This document shows positions 25,177 through 33,771 of a stretch of 58,785 nt of DNA, piece by piece (the first letter of the stretch is position 1; every line of letters begins with the position of its first letter). A program made the position numbers and the translations under genes. The DNA is taken from positions 1 through 58,785 of the forward strand of contig JAFGFE010000007.1 in NCBI GenBank assembly GCA_016931225.1. Reading direction: 5' to 3'. The DNA comes from Candidatus Zymogenaceae bacterium. GTDB lineage: Bacteria > Desulfobacterota > Zymogenia > Zymogenales > Zymogenaceae. The notes below the pieces were generated by a model that saw nothing but the letters and a program-made list of their open reading frames with translations, was not told the origin of the DNA and made no database searches.

Positions 25177-26415
25177 TTACTTATCCATGTTTTCCACGAT
25201 GGCGTTCGCAAATCCGGAGCAGGAGACCTTCACGGCCCCCTCCATCTGCCGCTCCAGGTCATAGGTCACCCGCTTTTCGGCCACGGCCCCTTCGATGCCC
25301 CGCCGTATCAGGTCCGCGGCTTCGGTCCATCCCATGTGATCGAGCATCATGGCCGCCGAGAGAATCAGGGAGCTGGGGTTGACCTTGTCCTGGCCGGTGT
25401 ATTTCGGCGCCGTGCCGTGGGTGGCCTCGAAGAGCGCCGCCTCGTCGCCGATGTTGGCGCCCGGAGCCATCCCCAGGCCGCCGATCTGGGCCGCCAGGGC
25501 GTCGGAGAGGTAATCTCCGTTGAGGTTTGGGGTGGCGATGATGGAGTACTCCGCCGGGCGCAGCAGGACCTGCTGGAACATGGCATCGGCGATACGGTCC
25601 TTGATCAATACCTTTCCCTTGGGGACATCACCCGAAAGCTCCGATTCCTGAATCGTCACATCACCGAACTCTTCTTTTGCCAGCTCAAATCCCCACTCCT
25701 TGAAGGCCCCCTCGGTGAACTTCATGATGTTTCCCTTGTGCACCAGGGTAACGGAATCCCGACCGTGGGCCAGGGCGTAGCGAATCGCCCGGCGGACCAG
25801 GTTTTTTGTGCGGCTTGTGCTGATGGGCTTGATGCCGATTCCCGCATCCTGCGGAATGGTAACATTGAACTCCGTATCCAGAAGATCGATCATTTTTTTC
25901 GCATCAACGCTCCCCCTCTCCCACTCGATGCCGGAATAGACGTCCTCCATGTTCTCCCGAAAGATCACCATGTCCACCAACTCGGGGCGCTTGACCGGGG
26001 AGGGGACTCCGGGGATGTATTTCACCGGCCGCACACAGGCGTAGAGATCCAACACATGGCGAAGGGTCACGTTGAGACTCCTGATGCCCCCACCCACCGG
26101 CGTGGTCAGGGGACCCTTGATGGCCACCCGGTATTCCCGGATGGCGTCGAATGTTTCCTTCGGCAGCCATTCACCGAGGTCCTCTTTCGCCTTCTCGCCC
26201 GCGGGCACCTCAAACCAGACGATTGTCCGCTTTTGGTCATACGCCAGTCTCACCGCCGCGTCCACCACAATCTCTGTGGCGTTCCAGATATCCGGGCCGA
26301 TGCCGTCGCCCCGGATGAAGGGGATGATCGGATTATCGGGGACGACGAGGGCGCCGTCTTTTTGTATGGTGATTTTTCCCCCGCCTGAGGGAGGTGCATA
26401 GTCGTGTGCGCTCAT
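25177..26415 (-). CDS. icd: Isocitrate dehydrogenase (NADP type)
   Basis: Oxidative decarboxylation of isocitrate to 2-oxoglutarate. The 412-residue length and the motifs match the bacterial Icd group: [14 protein letters not shown], the substrate-binding serine region [32 protein letters not shown] and [18 protein letters not shown], whose residues select NADP. ATG preceded by AAGGAG. It is followed directly by mdh and lies 160 bases downstream of a LeuD-type gene. That gap is GC-rich with partly self-complementary segments (for example ccctgaa near 26477 with ttcaggg near 26530) but no clear terminator. Confidence 0.95.
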   Translation of the reverse strand: MSAHDYAPPSGGGKITIQKDGALVVPDNPIIPFIRGDGIGPDIWNATEIVVDAAVRLAYDQKRTIVWFEVPAGEKAKEDLGEWLPKETFDAIREYRVAIKGPLTTPVGGGIRSLNVTLRHVLDLYACVRPVKYIPGVPSPVKRPELVDMVIFRENMEDVYSGIEWERGSVDAKKMIDLLDTEFNVTIPQDAGIGIKPISTSRTKNLVRRAIRYALAHGRDSVTLVHKGNIMKFTEGAFKEWGFELAKEEFGDVTIQESELSGDVPKGKVLIKDRIADAMFQQVLLRPAEYSIIATPNLNGDYLSDALAAQIGGLGMAPGANIGDEAALFEATHGTAPKYTGQDKVNPSSLILSAAMMLDHMGWTEAADLIRRGIEGAVAEKRVTYDLERQMEGAVKVSCSGFANAIVENMDK

Positions 26416-26574
26416 ATAATCTCTTTCTCCTTTTGTGCTGCTGATTGAGAGATGTGTGTTTGAGACTGCGTGCGGCCCTGAATCGACCGGGAACGCCGTG
26501 ATGGGGCCCGCGCCGCTTTCGGCCCTTTCAGGGTCCCGCTCGGTCGGCCCGGGGTCCGGTCCCGTCCCGGGATT

Positions 26575-27084
26575 TCACCCCACAGACAGGTCCCCGTGCT
26601 TTTTCACATGATCCACCAGCCCCCCATCACTGAGGATTTTCTGCATCGAGGCGGGAAGCGGCGGAAAGGTGCGCTCGAATCCCCGGGTGACGTCCGTAAG
26701 AACCCCCCGCTCGAGGTCGATCTCGAGGGCGTCCCCCTCCTCTATGCCGTCGGTATCGAGCATGATGACCGGAAGTCCCACGTTGATGGCGTTTCTGAAA
26801 AATATCCGGGCGAACGATTTGGCGATCACCGCCCCTACCCCCGCCATCCTGATAATCCGGGGGGCGTGCTCCCGGGACGAGCCGAGGCCGAAGTTTCCGC
26901 CCGCCACCACGAAATCCCCGGGGGCCACGGCCCCGGCGAAGTCGCTCCGTGCATCCTCCAGCACGTGTTTCGCCAGCTCCGGCAGGTTGGAGCGGAGGTG
27001 GAAATACCGCCCCGGGGCGATGTGATCGGTGGAGATGTCGTCTCCGAACAGAAAGGCCTTCCCCTGTAATGGTGTGCTGCTCAT
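26575..27084 (-). CDS. leuD: Aconitase/3-isopropylmalate dehydratase small subunit (LeuD family)
   Basis: Swivel-domain subunit of a hydro-lyase acting on isopropylmalate, homoaconitate or related substrates. Typical blocks: FGDDISTDHIAPGRY near the N-terminus, FVVAGGNFGLGSSREHAP (glycine-serine substrate loop), AKSFARIFFRNAINVGLP and GIEEGD. Length 169 is normal. The catalytic large subunit (LeuC type) is not in the window. It starts 22 bases after mlaD and precedes icd-mdh, so its substrate could belong either to leucine synthesis or to a citrate/methylcitrate-type isomerisation. Confidence 0.88.
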   Translation of the reverse strand: MSSTPLQGKAFLFGDDISTDHIAPGRYFHLRSNLPELAKHVLEDARSDFAGAVAPGDFVVAGGNFGLGSSREHAPRIIRMAGVGAVIAKSFARIFFRNAINVGLPVIMLDTDGIEEGDALEIDLERGVLTDVTRGFERTFPPLPASMQKILSDGGLVDHVKKHGDLSVG

Positions 27085-27106
27085 GGTTTTTTCGCTGACT
27101 CCTTTT

Positions 27107-27976
27107 TTACTCTTCGTTTTCCTCGATCTCCGTCTCCTCCAGGGCCTCCTCCCCCTTTTTCGTGGTGATGTTCACCACCGCCTTCAGCGCCTTGCTCCGT
27201 TTCGCCCCACCCAGGATGATCTTCAAATCTTCATAGGCCGACGGATCGTTGACCAGGGCGCCCAGGGTTCCCTCACCCTCGTCTATCTTGGTGAGGATAC
27301 TGTCCAGACGGGAGAGAGACGAATCCAGGCTGCTCAGGGATTCCTCGGTGGTGCTCTTTCCGCCGTAGATCAGGGCGTGGAGCGTCCCCTCGCCCTCCCG
27401 GACCTCGGAGACGATCTCATCGATGTTCGTAAGGATCGACGCCACGTTTTCCCCCGACTCCTCCTCCTTCATGAACACCAGAAGGGAGTCCAGGGATTCG
27501 GTGATGCTCTCGATGTTTTTCACGATCTTATCGCCCCGGTCCAGAAACGCGTACATCTCAATCGGGTCCGTCGATTCAATATAGTCGCCGTCGCCCAAAA
27601 CCGACTCGTGGGAGCTGCCCATGGTGATGGAGATGTATTTATCCCCCAGAACGCCCATCGTCTTGATGCTGGCCACGCTGTCTTTCCGAATGCGCTCCTG
27701 GACCCGGGAATCGAGGCGCAGCTCCACCCCCAGCATCTTCGCGTCGATGTCCGACAGAAACCATATCCTCGATACGGTGCCAACATCCACACCCGACAGC
27801 CTCACCGGCGCCCCCTCCCTGAGGCCCGCGACGTCGGTGAAGTTTGCATACAGGTCGTACTGGGACTGAAAAAGCTGCTCCTGGCCGCCGATGGAGAATA
27901 TCATCACAAACGCCAGCACGATGCCGATGAAGATAAATATCCCCACCCGTATTTCCTGAAAGGTCTTCTTCGCCAT
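27107..27976 (-). CDS. mlaD: MlaD-type MCE-domain lipid transport protein
   Basis: Periplasmic substrate-binding component of an Mla-type phospholipid ABC transporter. An N-terminal membrane anchor (VGIFIFIGIVLAFVMIFSI, 11-29) is followed by the MCE domain (about 38-115; VRLSGVDVGTV is its hallmark) and a long helical C-terminal region (about 130-289) with regularly spaced Leu/Ile, as in MCE proteins whose helices form a hydrophobic tunnel. An AGGAGG stands six bases before the ATG. At 289 residues it is longer than E. coli MlaD. Third gene of the operon after mlaE and mlaF. Confidence 0.92.
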   Translation of the reverse strand: MAKKTFQEIRVGIFIFIGIVLAFVMIFSIGGQEQLFQSQYDLYANFTDVAGLREGAPVRLSGVDVGTVSRIWFLSDIDAKMLGVELRLDSRVQERIRKDSVASIKTMGVLGDKYISITMGSSHESVLGDGDYIESTDPIEMYAFLDRGDKIVKNIESITESLDSLLVFMKEEESGENVASILTNIDEIVSEVREGEGTLHALIYGGKSTTEESLSSLDSSLSRLDSILTKIDEGEGTLGALVNDPSAYEDLKIILGGAKRSKALKAVVNITTKKGEEALEETEIEENEE

Positions 27977-27988
27977 GAAATCCTCCTG

Positions 27989-28729
27989 TTACAACTCCCC
28001 GATATTTCCCTGTATGAAATCCTGCACCAGCGGGTTGTCCGACGCGTTCATCTCATCGATGGTTCCCACCGCAGCGATTTGTCCCCGGTAGAGCATCGCC
28101 ATCCGGTTGGACACCATGAACGCCGAATCCATATCGTGGGTGACCACGATGGACGTGACCGATAAGAGCTTCTGCAGCTCGATAATCAGATTGTTGATTC
28201 GCTTCGCGTTCGTGGGATCGAGGCCGGTGGTCGGCTCGTCGTAGAGGATGATATCCGGGTCGTAGGCGATGGCCCGGGCCAGCCCCACCCTCTTTTTCAT
28301 CCCGCCGGAGAGGTCCGCGGGCATCATCTGTTCGATATCCGGCAGTCCCACCATCTCAAGGCACCGGGCCACCTTTTCGGCGATCTGTTCATCCTCGAGG
28401 TCCGTATGCTGGCGAAGGCCGTATGCCACGTTCTCGCCCACGGTGATGGAGTCGAAAAGGGCCGCGCCTTGAAAGAGCATCCCGACGCTTTTCCTGACTT
28501 CCACCAGCTCCTTTTCCGCAAGGGGAACGATATTTGTCCCGTCTATTGTGATGGAACCCTCGTCCGGCTTGATGAGACCCAAGAGCATCTTGAGCATGAC
28601 GCTTTTACCGGTGCCGCTGCCGCCGATGATGGTAATCGTCTCGCCCTTTTTAATGTCAAGGGACAATCCCTTATATATCACGTTATCGTCAAAGGCCTTT
28701 ACTATGTTCTTATATGATATATAGGCCAT
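27989..28729 (-). CDS. mlaF: Mla-type ABC transporter ATPase
   Basis: Cytoplasmic ATPase of the lipid transporter, 246 residues. Walker A GGSGTGKS, signature LSGGMKKRV, Walker B IILYDEPTTGLDP, switch His in VVTHDM. Preceded by mlaE with a 3-base gap and followed by mlaD 12 bases later. The ATPase together with MlaE and MlaD makes a standard MCE transporter core. Confidence 0.94.
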   Translation of the reverse strand: MAYISYKNIVKAFDDNVIYKGLSLDIKKGETITIIGGSGTGKSVMLKMLLGLIKPDEGSITIDGTNIVPLAEKELVEVRKSVGMLFQGAALFDSITVGENVAYGLRQHTDLEDEQIAEKVARCLEMVGLPDIEQMMPADLSGGMKKRVGLARAIAYDPDIILYDEPTTGLDPTNAKRINNLIIELQKLLSVTSIVVTHDMDSAFMVSNRMAMLYRGQIAAVGTIDEMNASDNPLVQDFIQGNIGEL

Positions 28730-28732
28730 TGC

Positions 28733-29518
28733 TTACGCCTGAAAGAGAATCATAAATATCTTCGTCAGAAAGAGGTCCGCCACCAGTATCGACAGGCAGA
28801 TGTTCACCACCGATTCTGTGGTGGCTTTTCCCACGCCCACCGTCCCGCCGCGGGTATTGAATCCCTTGTAACACCCCACGATGCCGATGATGATGCCGAA
28901 AAAGGCGGATTTCCCCAGCCCCCCCAGAAAATCACTGATCTCGAGGATGTCGTTGACCTGGCGCAGATAGAATACCGGAGTCACGTCCAGCTCCAGCATG
29001 CTCACCACCATGCCGGAGATGATCCCCACTTCAATTGCGAATACCGTGAGGATCGGGAGCACGATGGCGCATGCCAGGATTTTCGGCGTCACCAGCTCGC
29101 GGATCGGGTCCGCCCCCAGGGAGCGGATGGCGTCCACCTGCTCGGTCACCTGCATGGAGCCCACCTCCGCTGTTATTCCTGCGCCCACGCGCCCTCCCAC
29201 AAGAAGACCCGTGAGCACCGGGCCCAGCTCCCTGACGAGAGATACGGCAAGCACGTTCGCGGCGAAGGACTCCGCACCGAACCGCTCCAGCGAAAAGGCC
29301 ATCTGCAGGGCCATGACGGCGCCTGTAAAGAGGGCCGTGATCGTGGCCACGAGGATCGACTGAATTCCGGTGTATTCGATCTGGGCGATGACGACATGCG
29401 GCCGAAACGGCGGGGTCACCAGAGCGGCGCACGCCCGAAAGAACATGCGGGATGTCCCATCTATATAGGTGATGCTCATCAGCGCCCAGTGTCCGAGCCT
29501 TTCAAAAAACGCCCGCAT
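28733..29518 (-). CDS. mlaE: MlaE-type ABC transporter permease
   Basis: Inner-membrane permease of the lipid transporter, 261 residues, with about five hydrophobic segments. Family hallmarks: SLVRELGPVLTGLLVGGRVG and AEVGSMQVTEQVDAIRSLG, then a YKGFNTRGGTVGVGKATT block near the C-terminus. Start ATG at 29518, 3 bases after the lipoprotein-like gene's stop. Confidence 0.94.
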   Translation of the reverse strand: MRAFFERLGHWALMSITYIDGTSRMFFRACAALVTPPFRPHVVIAQIEYTGIQSILVATITALFTGAVMALQMAFSLERFGAESFAANVLAVSLVRELGPVLTGLLVGGRVGAGITAEVGSMQVTEQVDAIRSLGADPIRELVTPKILACAIVLPILTVFAIEVGIISGMVVSMLELDVTPVFYLRQVNDILEISDFLGGLGKSAFFGIIIGIVGCYKGFNTRGGTVGVGKATTESVVNICLSILVADLFLTKIFMILFQA

Positions 29519-29521
29519 GTG

Positions 29522-30148
29522 TCACCTTCCATCGAGAAACATGAAACCGTCAACCACCGCCTCGAAAACCGACCGGCTCTCCTCGGCATACCGGGGGGGG
29601 CTCCACAACACCAGATCATACACATATCCCCCATATCGGGACACAGAGGCGAAGAACACCAGGGGCGTCTCCTCGAAGGTGCCGCGAAGCCTGATGAACA
29701 CCGCCGGGACTCCACCCGACTCTCCCGCCAGTGTGGCGGATGTGAGGGATTCGATGACCTTGTCCTCCACGTAAAAAAAGAGGTGACGGGCGATATACTC
29801 CAGGGTCGGCGGCTCGTCCATGTGGGCGTATCGGTCCTTCGAGGCGCGAATCATCATGGAAACGCCGGTTCCCCGGTCGGTCAGCGTGAGAATCGTATCC
29901 GACGCCGAAACCCGCTCGAAATCATCCTCGGGAATCGTCAGAGTAAAGCGGTATCGTTCGGAGGTGAAGGTCCCCCCATCGGTCACGATCATGGTCGTCA
30001 CGGCGCAGCCGACACACAAGAGGAACGACAGGAGGAAGACGAAGCCCCCCCTCACCCTTCGGCGACGGCTGTTCCGCCCCGATTCTTCGTGCGAGGCGGT
30101 CTTGACGTTCGGTATCACGTTGTCACCATCTTTCGTATGATCGGACAT
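29522..30148 (-). CDS. Putative lipoprotein or membrane-anchored protein at the head of the mla operon
   Basis: A highly basic N-terminus (SRRRRVRGG) leads into a hydrophobic stretch FVFLLSFLLCVGC that could be a lipoprotein signal or a membrane anchor. The remaining 160 or so residues look like a compact alpha/beta domain (FTLTIPEDDFERVSASD, LTLTDRGTGVSMMI); I cannot name it. Translation could begin at ATG 30148, ATG 30160 or GTG 30121; none has a good ribosome site. A -35/-10 pair (TTGTAT at 30179-30174, TATATG at 30156-30151) would favour the GTG. Position just ahead of mlaE suggests an accessory part of the lipid transport system. Confidence 0.7.
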   Translation of the reverse strand: MSDHTKDGDNVIPNVKTASHEESGRNSRRRRVRGGFVFLLSFLLCVGCAVTTMIVTDGGTFTSERYRFTLTIPEDDFERVSASDTILTLTDRGTGVSMMIRASKDRYAHMDEPPTLEYIARHLFFYVEDKVIESLTSATLAGESGGVPAVFIRLRGTFEETPLVFFASVSRYGGYVYDLVLWSPPRYAEESRSVFEAVVDGFMFLDGR

Positions 30149-30223
30149 AGCATATAACATATTATCGGTATAAATACAACCAGCCGGACTATAAGACCCG
30201 AATATACCGGTATCTGTTCCCGG

Positions 30224-30814
30224 TCAGCCCGCCTGTATCAGTAATATGCCGTCGAAAATACCGTGAAAGAGCATCGCCGCCCCGAGTCCCGCGAGGGTGA
30301 TGCACACACGCCCCTCCCGCCTTTTTGCGCCCACCCCCAGGGCGTAGCCGATGGCGGCCCCGCATATTCCGTGCACCGGAACGGAGAGAAACGCCCGGAA
30401 GAGCCCCGCGGTGAATCCAAGCTCCATGACGAACAGGATATTCTCGGCCGTGGCGAATCCCATCGCCGCCGCCACGCCGTACATCACCCCGTCCCGGGAT
30501 GTCGAGATACTGTTCGGCCGCCTGAGGTCGGGCACCAAGGCCAGGAACCGGGAAAGCTCCTCGGTGGGCGCCACCACACAGAAGGCGATCGCCAGCGCCC
30601 GGGGGATCGTTCCGGCCACGATGTTCTGAATATGCGGCACCGCGATCCCCTCGATGAGGGCGGCCGGCACAACCACCGCACATCCCAAAAGAAACGTCAA
30701 TAGAATCGGCAGAGTCGCTTCCCGCCTCCCGGCGCTTAAAACATGATACACGAACCAGAGGATGAAAAAACCGGGCGCCGTGGAGACGACAAACAGCTCG
30801 ACAAACAAGGCCAC
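30224..30814 (-). CDS. PrsW-family intramembrane protease-like protein (short)
   Basis: Polytopic membrane protein of 196 residues in the PrsW/CPBP-related glutamic protease group. The diagnostic EE pair is in APTEELSRF, with later conserved YGVAAAMGFATAENILF and the His motif AMLFHGIFDGILL. PrsW cleaves anti-sigma factors in Bacillus; targets here are unknown. It is a paralog of the gene at 31788, sharing APGFFILW near the N-terminus and YGVAAA-GFAT-ENI in the core. It lies about 90 bases downstream of the MBL hydrolase gene on the same strand. Confidence 0.85.
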   Translation of the reverse strand: MALFVELFVVSTAPGFFILWFVYHVLSAGRREATLPILLTFLLGCAVVVPAALIEGIAVPHIQNIVAGTIPRALAIAFCVVAPTEELSRFLALVPDLRRPNSISTSRDGVMYGVAAAMGFATAENILFVMELGFTAGLFRAFLSVPVHGICGAAIGYALGVGAKRREGRVCITLAGLGAAMLFHGIFDGILLIQAG

Positions 30815-30903
30815 TTCCCACGCCTTTTACTACATAAAACCGTATTATTATAACAGGTTTTATTTGGTCTGCAATAAACGAGTCGATTTTCGGGAATCGA
30901 TCC

Positions 30904-31686
30904 TCAGTGGACCAGGGCGACCATGTCCGTTCCGATCTCGACGGTCACGAGGTCCCTGGCAACGATGAGAGAGCCGGAAAAGCGCGACGCCACCACGGCA
31001 TCCAGATTCACCGACTCTACCGGGGGATAAAAGTGGGTCAGAATGAGCGTTCCGACGCCGGATCGCTCCGCCAGCTCGGCGGCCTCGAGGGGAGTCAGGT
31101 GTCCGGGAACCTTCATGTCGTCCGGGAAGGAGCACTCCAGAATCAGGGCGTCGGCCTCGGACGCAAGAGAGATAAGGTCTTCGGACCAGTCGGTATCGCC
31201 GGAATAGACCAGCGACGCCCCGTCCGCCTCCAGACGAAAGGCCAGGCTCTCCGGATTATGAGACACCGAAGAAAAGCCGACGGTCACATCACCGATCCGA
31301 TACTCCTCTCCGGGTAAAGCTTCAATCAGCTCCAGTGCGTATTGCTCCGGGACGATCCATCCGTCGTACGCGGTCTTGAGATTCTCATAAAACGCATTAA
31401 GTCCCACACCGCCGATCACCGTCAGGTCGTGCTCCCGGATGGATCCCATCGCGTATTTCGACGCAAAGAGATAGGGCACGAGCCCGGCGGAGTGATCCGG
31501 GTGAAAGTGAGACATCAGCACCGCATCGATATCCCGAACGCCCACGCCGACCTCGGTGATTCTTCTGAGCGGGTCCGTACCCATGTCTAAAAGAATCGTG
31601 GCGTCTCGTGTTTCTACCAGGTAGGAGGGAGATGATCGCGCGGGAGACGGGACGATGGTGCCGGAGCCGAGGATAACGAGCTTCAT
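30904..31686 (-). CDS. MBL-fold hydrolase, RNase Z-like
   Basis: A 260-residue metallo-beta-lactamase-fold protein. The N-terminus MKLVILGSGTIVPSPARSSP resembles the RNase Z/ElaC group; the metal motif is SHFHPDHSAG, with later Asp in YSGDTDW and His in LILTHFYPP. It lacks the exosite arm expected of a true tRNase Z, so a general phosphodiesterase role is as likely. The ATG at 31686 has no Shine-Dalgarno and lies about 7 bases beyond a good -10 box, so the mRNA is predicted to be leaderless. Confidence 0.88.
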   Translation of the reverse strand: MKLVILGSGTIVPSPARSSPSYLVETRDATILLDMGTDPLRRITEVGVGVRDIDAVLMSHFHPDHSAGLVPYLFASKYAMGSIREHDLTVIGGVGLNAFYENLKTAYDGWIVPEQYALELIEALPGEEYRIGDVTVGFSSVSHNPESLAFRLEADGASLVYSGDTDWSEDLISLASEADALILECSFPDDMKVPGHLTPLEAAELAERSGVGTLILTHFYPPVESVNLDAVVASRFSGSLIVARDLVTVEIGTDMVALVH

Positions 31687-31692
31687 ACACGC

Positions 31693-31721
31693 ATTGTATG
31701 GCGTTATGGGCGCAAGTACAA
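31693..31721 (-). promoter_or_regulatory. Sigma70-type promoter of the MBL gene, predicting a leaderless mRNA
   Basis: Minus strand TTGTAC (31721-31716), 17-base spacer, TACAAT (31698-31693). The initiation point, about 7 bases on, coincides with the ATG at 31686. Confidence 0.55.
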
Positions 31722-31729
31722 TAAAAAAC

Positions 31730-31758
31730 TTGTGTAACAGCGGAAAAAAAGCTATGGT
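31730..31758 (+). promoter_or_regulatory. Sigma70-type promoter of the PrsW-like gene
   Basis: TTGTGT (31730-31735), 17-base spacer, TATGGT (31753-31758), back to back with the MBL promoter. The ATG at 31788 follows with GGAGA upstream. Confidence 0.5.
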
Positions 31759-31787
31759 GAATCCACATCCGGCTCACAGAACGGAGA

Positions 31788-32717
31788 ATGAAACACGTGT
31801 ACCTGCCTCTTCTGGTTCTGGCGGTGGCCCCCGGCTTCTTCATCCTGTGGTATATATACATACAGGATCGATACGAGCCGGAACCGAAAAAGCTCATCTT
31901 CAAGGTGTTCCTGTGGGGGGCTGCTTCAACCGTCCCGGCCATCATCGTCGAGTTACTCTTGGAAAAGGCGCTGCCCGTTTCCGGAACCGCAACTCTCCTG
32001 GGGGCCTTCGTGGAGGCGTTCATCATCGTCGCTCCCATCGAGGAGCTCTGCAAGATGTCCGCCACGTATGTTTCCACATATCGCTCCCATGAATTCAACG
32101 AAGTGATGGACGGCATCGTCTACGGTGTTGCGGCGGCCATCGGATTCGCCACGATAGAGAACATCTTCTATGTCTTGAGCATGGGGGCGGGCGTGGGCGT
32201 TTTACGGGCGCTTTTCGCCGTGCCCGGCCACGCCATGTGGGGGGCGATCATCGGCTTTTATCTAGGAATGAAGAAAATGCATCCCGAAGCCTCCCACCGA
32301 TACATTCTGGCCGGATTCATCGTCGCCGTCCTCTTTCACGGCGTATATGACTTCGTCCTGTTCACCGCGTCTCCCCTGGGATTCCTGATCGTTCCAATCA
32401 TCATCTGGCTCTACTTCGTCTACAAGAAAAGACTTCGTTCGGCCCAGAAATCATCCCCCTTCCGGAACGGGCGGGACACATCCCGGTACGAGAACATACC
32501 GGATCGCTATTCTCCCCGGGGGATCATGAAAGTGTCGGCGGCGTTTGTCCTCTTCCTTGCGGCGGTGATGATCGCCGTGGGCGCCGTGACGTACCTCAAA
32601 GACGGAGGCGTCTGGCAGGCCCGATATACCGTGCTCTTTCTCTCCACGACGGTCGTCCCGGTTGTGGTCGGCGTCATACTGGCATGGTCGGCGAAAAAGG
32701 ACACCCTTTCCGCCTGA
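31788..32717 (+). CDS. PrsW-family intramembrane protease-like protein (long)
   Basis: Polytopic membrane protein of 309 residues. The PrsW glutamic-protease hallmarks are present: APIEELCKM with the EE pair, the YGVAAAIGFATIENIF helix, and HGVYDFVLF with the expected His and Asp. The DRYEPEPKKL stretch after the first helix is typical of PrsW. After residue 230 there is a polar, arginine-rich linker and two more hydrophobic segments (KVSAAFVLFLAAVMIAVGAV and the last 30 residues) that the short paralog lacks. It may cleave a membrane-bound anti-sigma factor or similar; no substrate candidate lies next to it. Confidence 0.87.
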   Translation: MKHVYLPLLVLAVAPGFFILWYIYIQDRYEPEPKKLIFKVFLWGAASTVPAIIVELLLEKALPVSGTATLLGAFVEAFIIVAPIEELCKMSATYVSTYRSHEFNEVMDGIVYGVAAAIGFATIENIFYVLSMGAGVGVLRALFAVPGHAMWGAIIGFYLGMKKMHPEASHRYILAGFIVAVLFHGVYDFVLFTASPLGFLIVPIIIWLYFVYKKRLRSAQKSSPFRNGRDTSRYENIPDRYSPRGIMKVSAAFVLFLAAVMIAVGAVTYLKDGGVWQARYTVLFLSTTVVPVVVGVILAWSAKKDTLSA

Positions 32718-32844
32718 CGAAAGAGACCCTCCACGTCGGGAGAGGCATGCGAAGACCGCCGGAAGAATCCCGGCATGTTGCGTACATATATAATATGGTT
32801 GCAACTGTAATTACGACACACCTCATTCAGGGAGAAGACAATTC

Positions 32845-33609
32845 ATGAAGTTTTTTCGATACATTCCTGTGCTTTTGATCGTCATCATCTGCATTCCGAT
32901 AGCGGCCGCGGCCGACGACATGGTTTTGGTGCCGGTGGAGGATCTCGCGGTTATCGTCGATGATCCCGGCGACATCCCCGCTCCCTTCTTCATCGATCGG
33001 TATGAGGTTACCAACGCCGAGTTCGCCGCATTCCTTCGGGATGTCGCGCCGAATACCGAGGAGCCATGGCGCACGTGGATAAACGGAGAGGACCCGAACT
33101 TTAAAATCGACGTCGAATCCGAATCCTTCGACGTAATGGTGGGATTCGATACCTTCCCTGTGGTGACGGTGACGCTCGAGGGCGCCGCCCGGTACGCCGA
33201 GTGGGCGGGAAAAAGCCTTCCCACAAATGCACAGTGGGATGCGGCGGCGATACTCGGCGACTCCCTCACCTCCTGGCTGGAGGCGAATTCCGAAGGGTCC
33301 ACCGAATCCCCTTGTGACCCGGAGGAGCCCGGCCCCGTGCCTGTGGGAAGCTACTCCCCGGATGATCTGGGCCTTTTCGACATGATCGGCAACGTGTGGG
33401 AGTGGACGACGGACGAGTACGAAACCGAATATCTCTCCTTCATGCCGACCCTGGGCCTCTCCCCCGCCGCCGGACCCTCGCTGTCTGTGGTCAGGGGGGG
33501 CGGCTTTCTGCTTGATCCCGGTGACATTACCGAATACCCCGCGGCGGCGGCCAGTCCCACGTCCCGATTCGGGAATATCGGCTTTCGCTGCGTTCGGGAG
33601 ACGGACTGA
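32845..33609 (+). CDS. Exported FGE-sulfatase (SUMF1)-fold protein, probably non-catalytic
   Basis: A signal peptide (about 1-23, ending AAAADD) precedes a formylglycine-generating-enzyme-type domain: FFIDRYEVTNAEFAAFL, PVVTVTLEGAARYAEWAGKS, LPTNAQWDAAA, LGLFDMIGNVWEWTTDEY, VVRGGGFL and GFRCVRE. These are the structural blocks of the fold. The paired active-site cysteines of true FGE near the C-terminus are not seen; the only cysteines are one in SPCDPEE and one in GFRC. A protein- or ligand-binding role, as in many bacterial members, is more likely than sulfatase activation. GGGAGA stands 9 bases before the ATG. Confidence 0.85.
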   Translation: MKFFRYIPVLLIVIICIPIAAAADDMVLVPVEDLAVIVDDPGDIPAPFFIDRYEVTNAEFAAFLRDVAPNTEEPWRTWINGEDPNFKIDVESESFDVMVGFDTFPVVTVTLEGAARYAEWAGKSLPTNAQWDAAAILGDSLTSWLEANSEGSTESPCDPEEPGPVPVGSYSPDDLGLFDMIGNVWEWTTDEYETEYLSFMPTLGLSPAAGPSLSVVRGGGFLLDPGDITEYPAAAASPTSRFGNIGFRCVRETD

Positions 33610-33706
33610 TCCTCCACGCCCGGGCGATGCCTACATATCCGGGGTGATCCCGCCGTACGGGCGGTGCGCTGCGGGACCTTTCCCGAGGGACCCTCGGGAT
33701 ATATAA

Positions 33707-33745
33707 AAAACGGCGATGGCGGCCTCGACCGTCCATCGCCGTTTT
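33707..33745. terminator. Bidirectional rho-independent terminator
   Basis: Perfect 13-base arms aaaacggcgatgg (33707-33719) and ccatcgccgtttt (33733-33745). With A-rich and T-rich flanks it can stop both the FGE-fold gene and the convergent paralog operon. A second small hairpin (cccgagg/cctcggg) lies just before it near 33682-33698. Confidence 0.75.
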
Positions 33746-33771
33746 CATTTCACCTCATACATCGATGTGCG

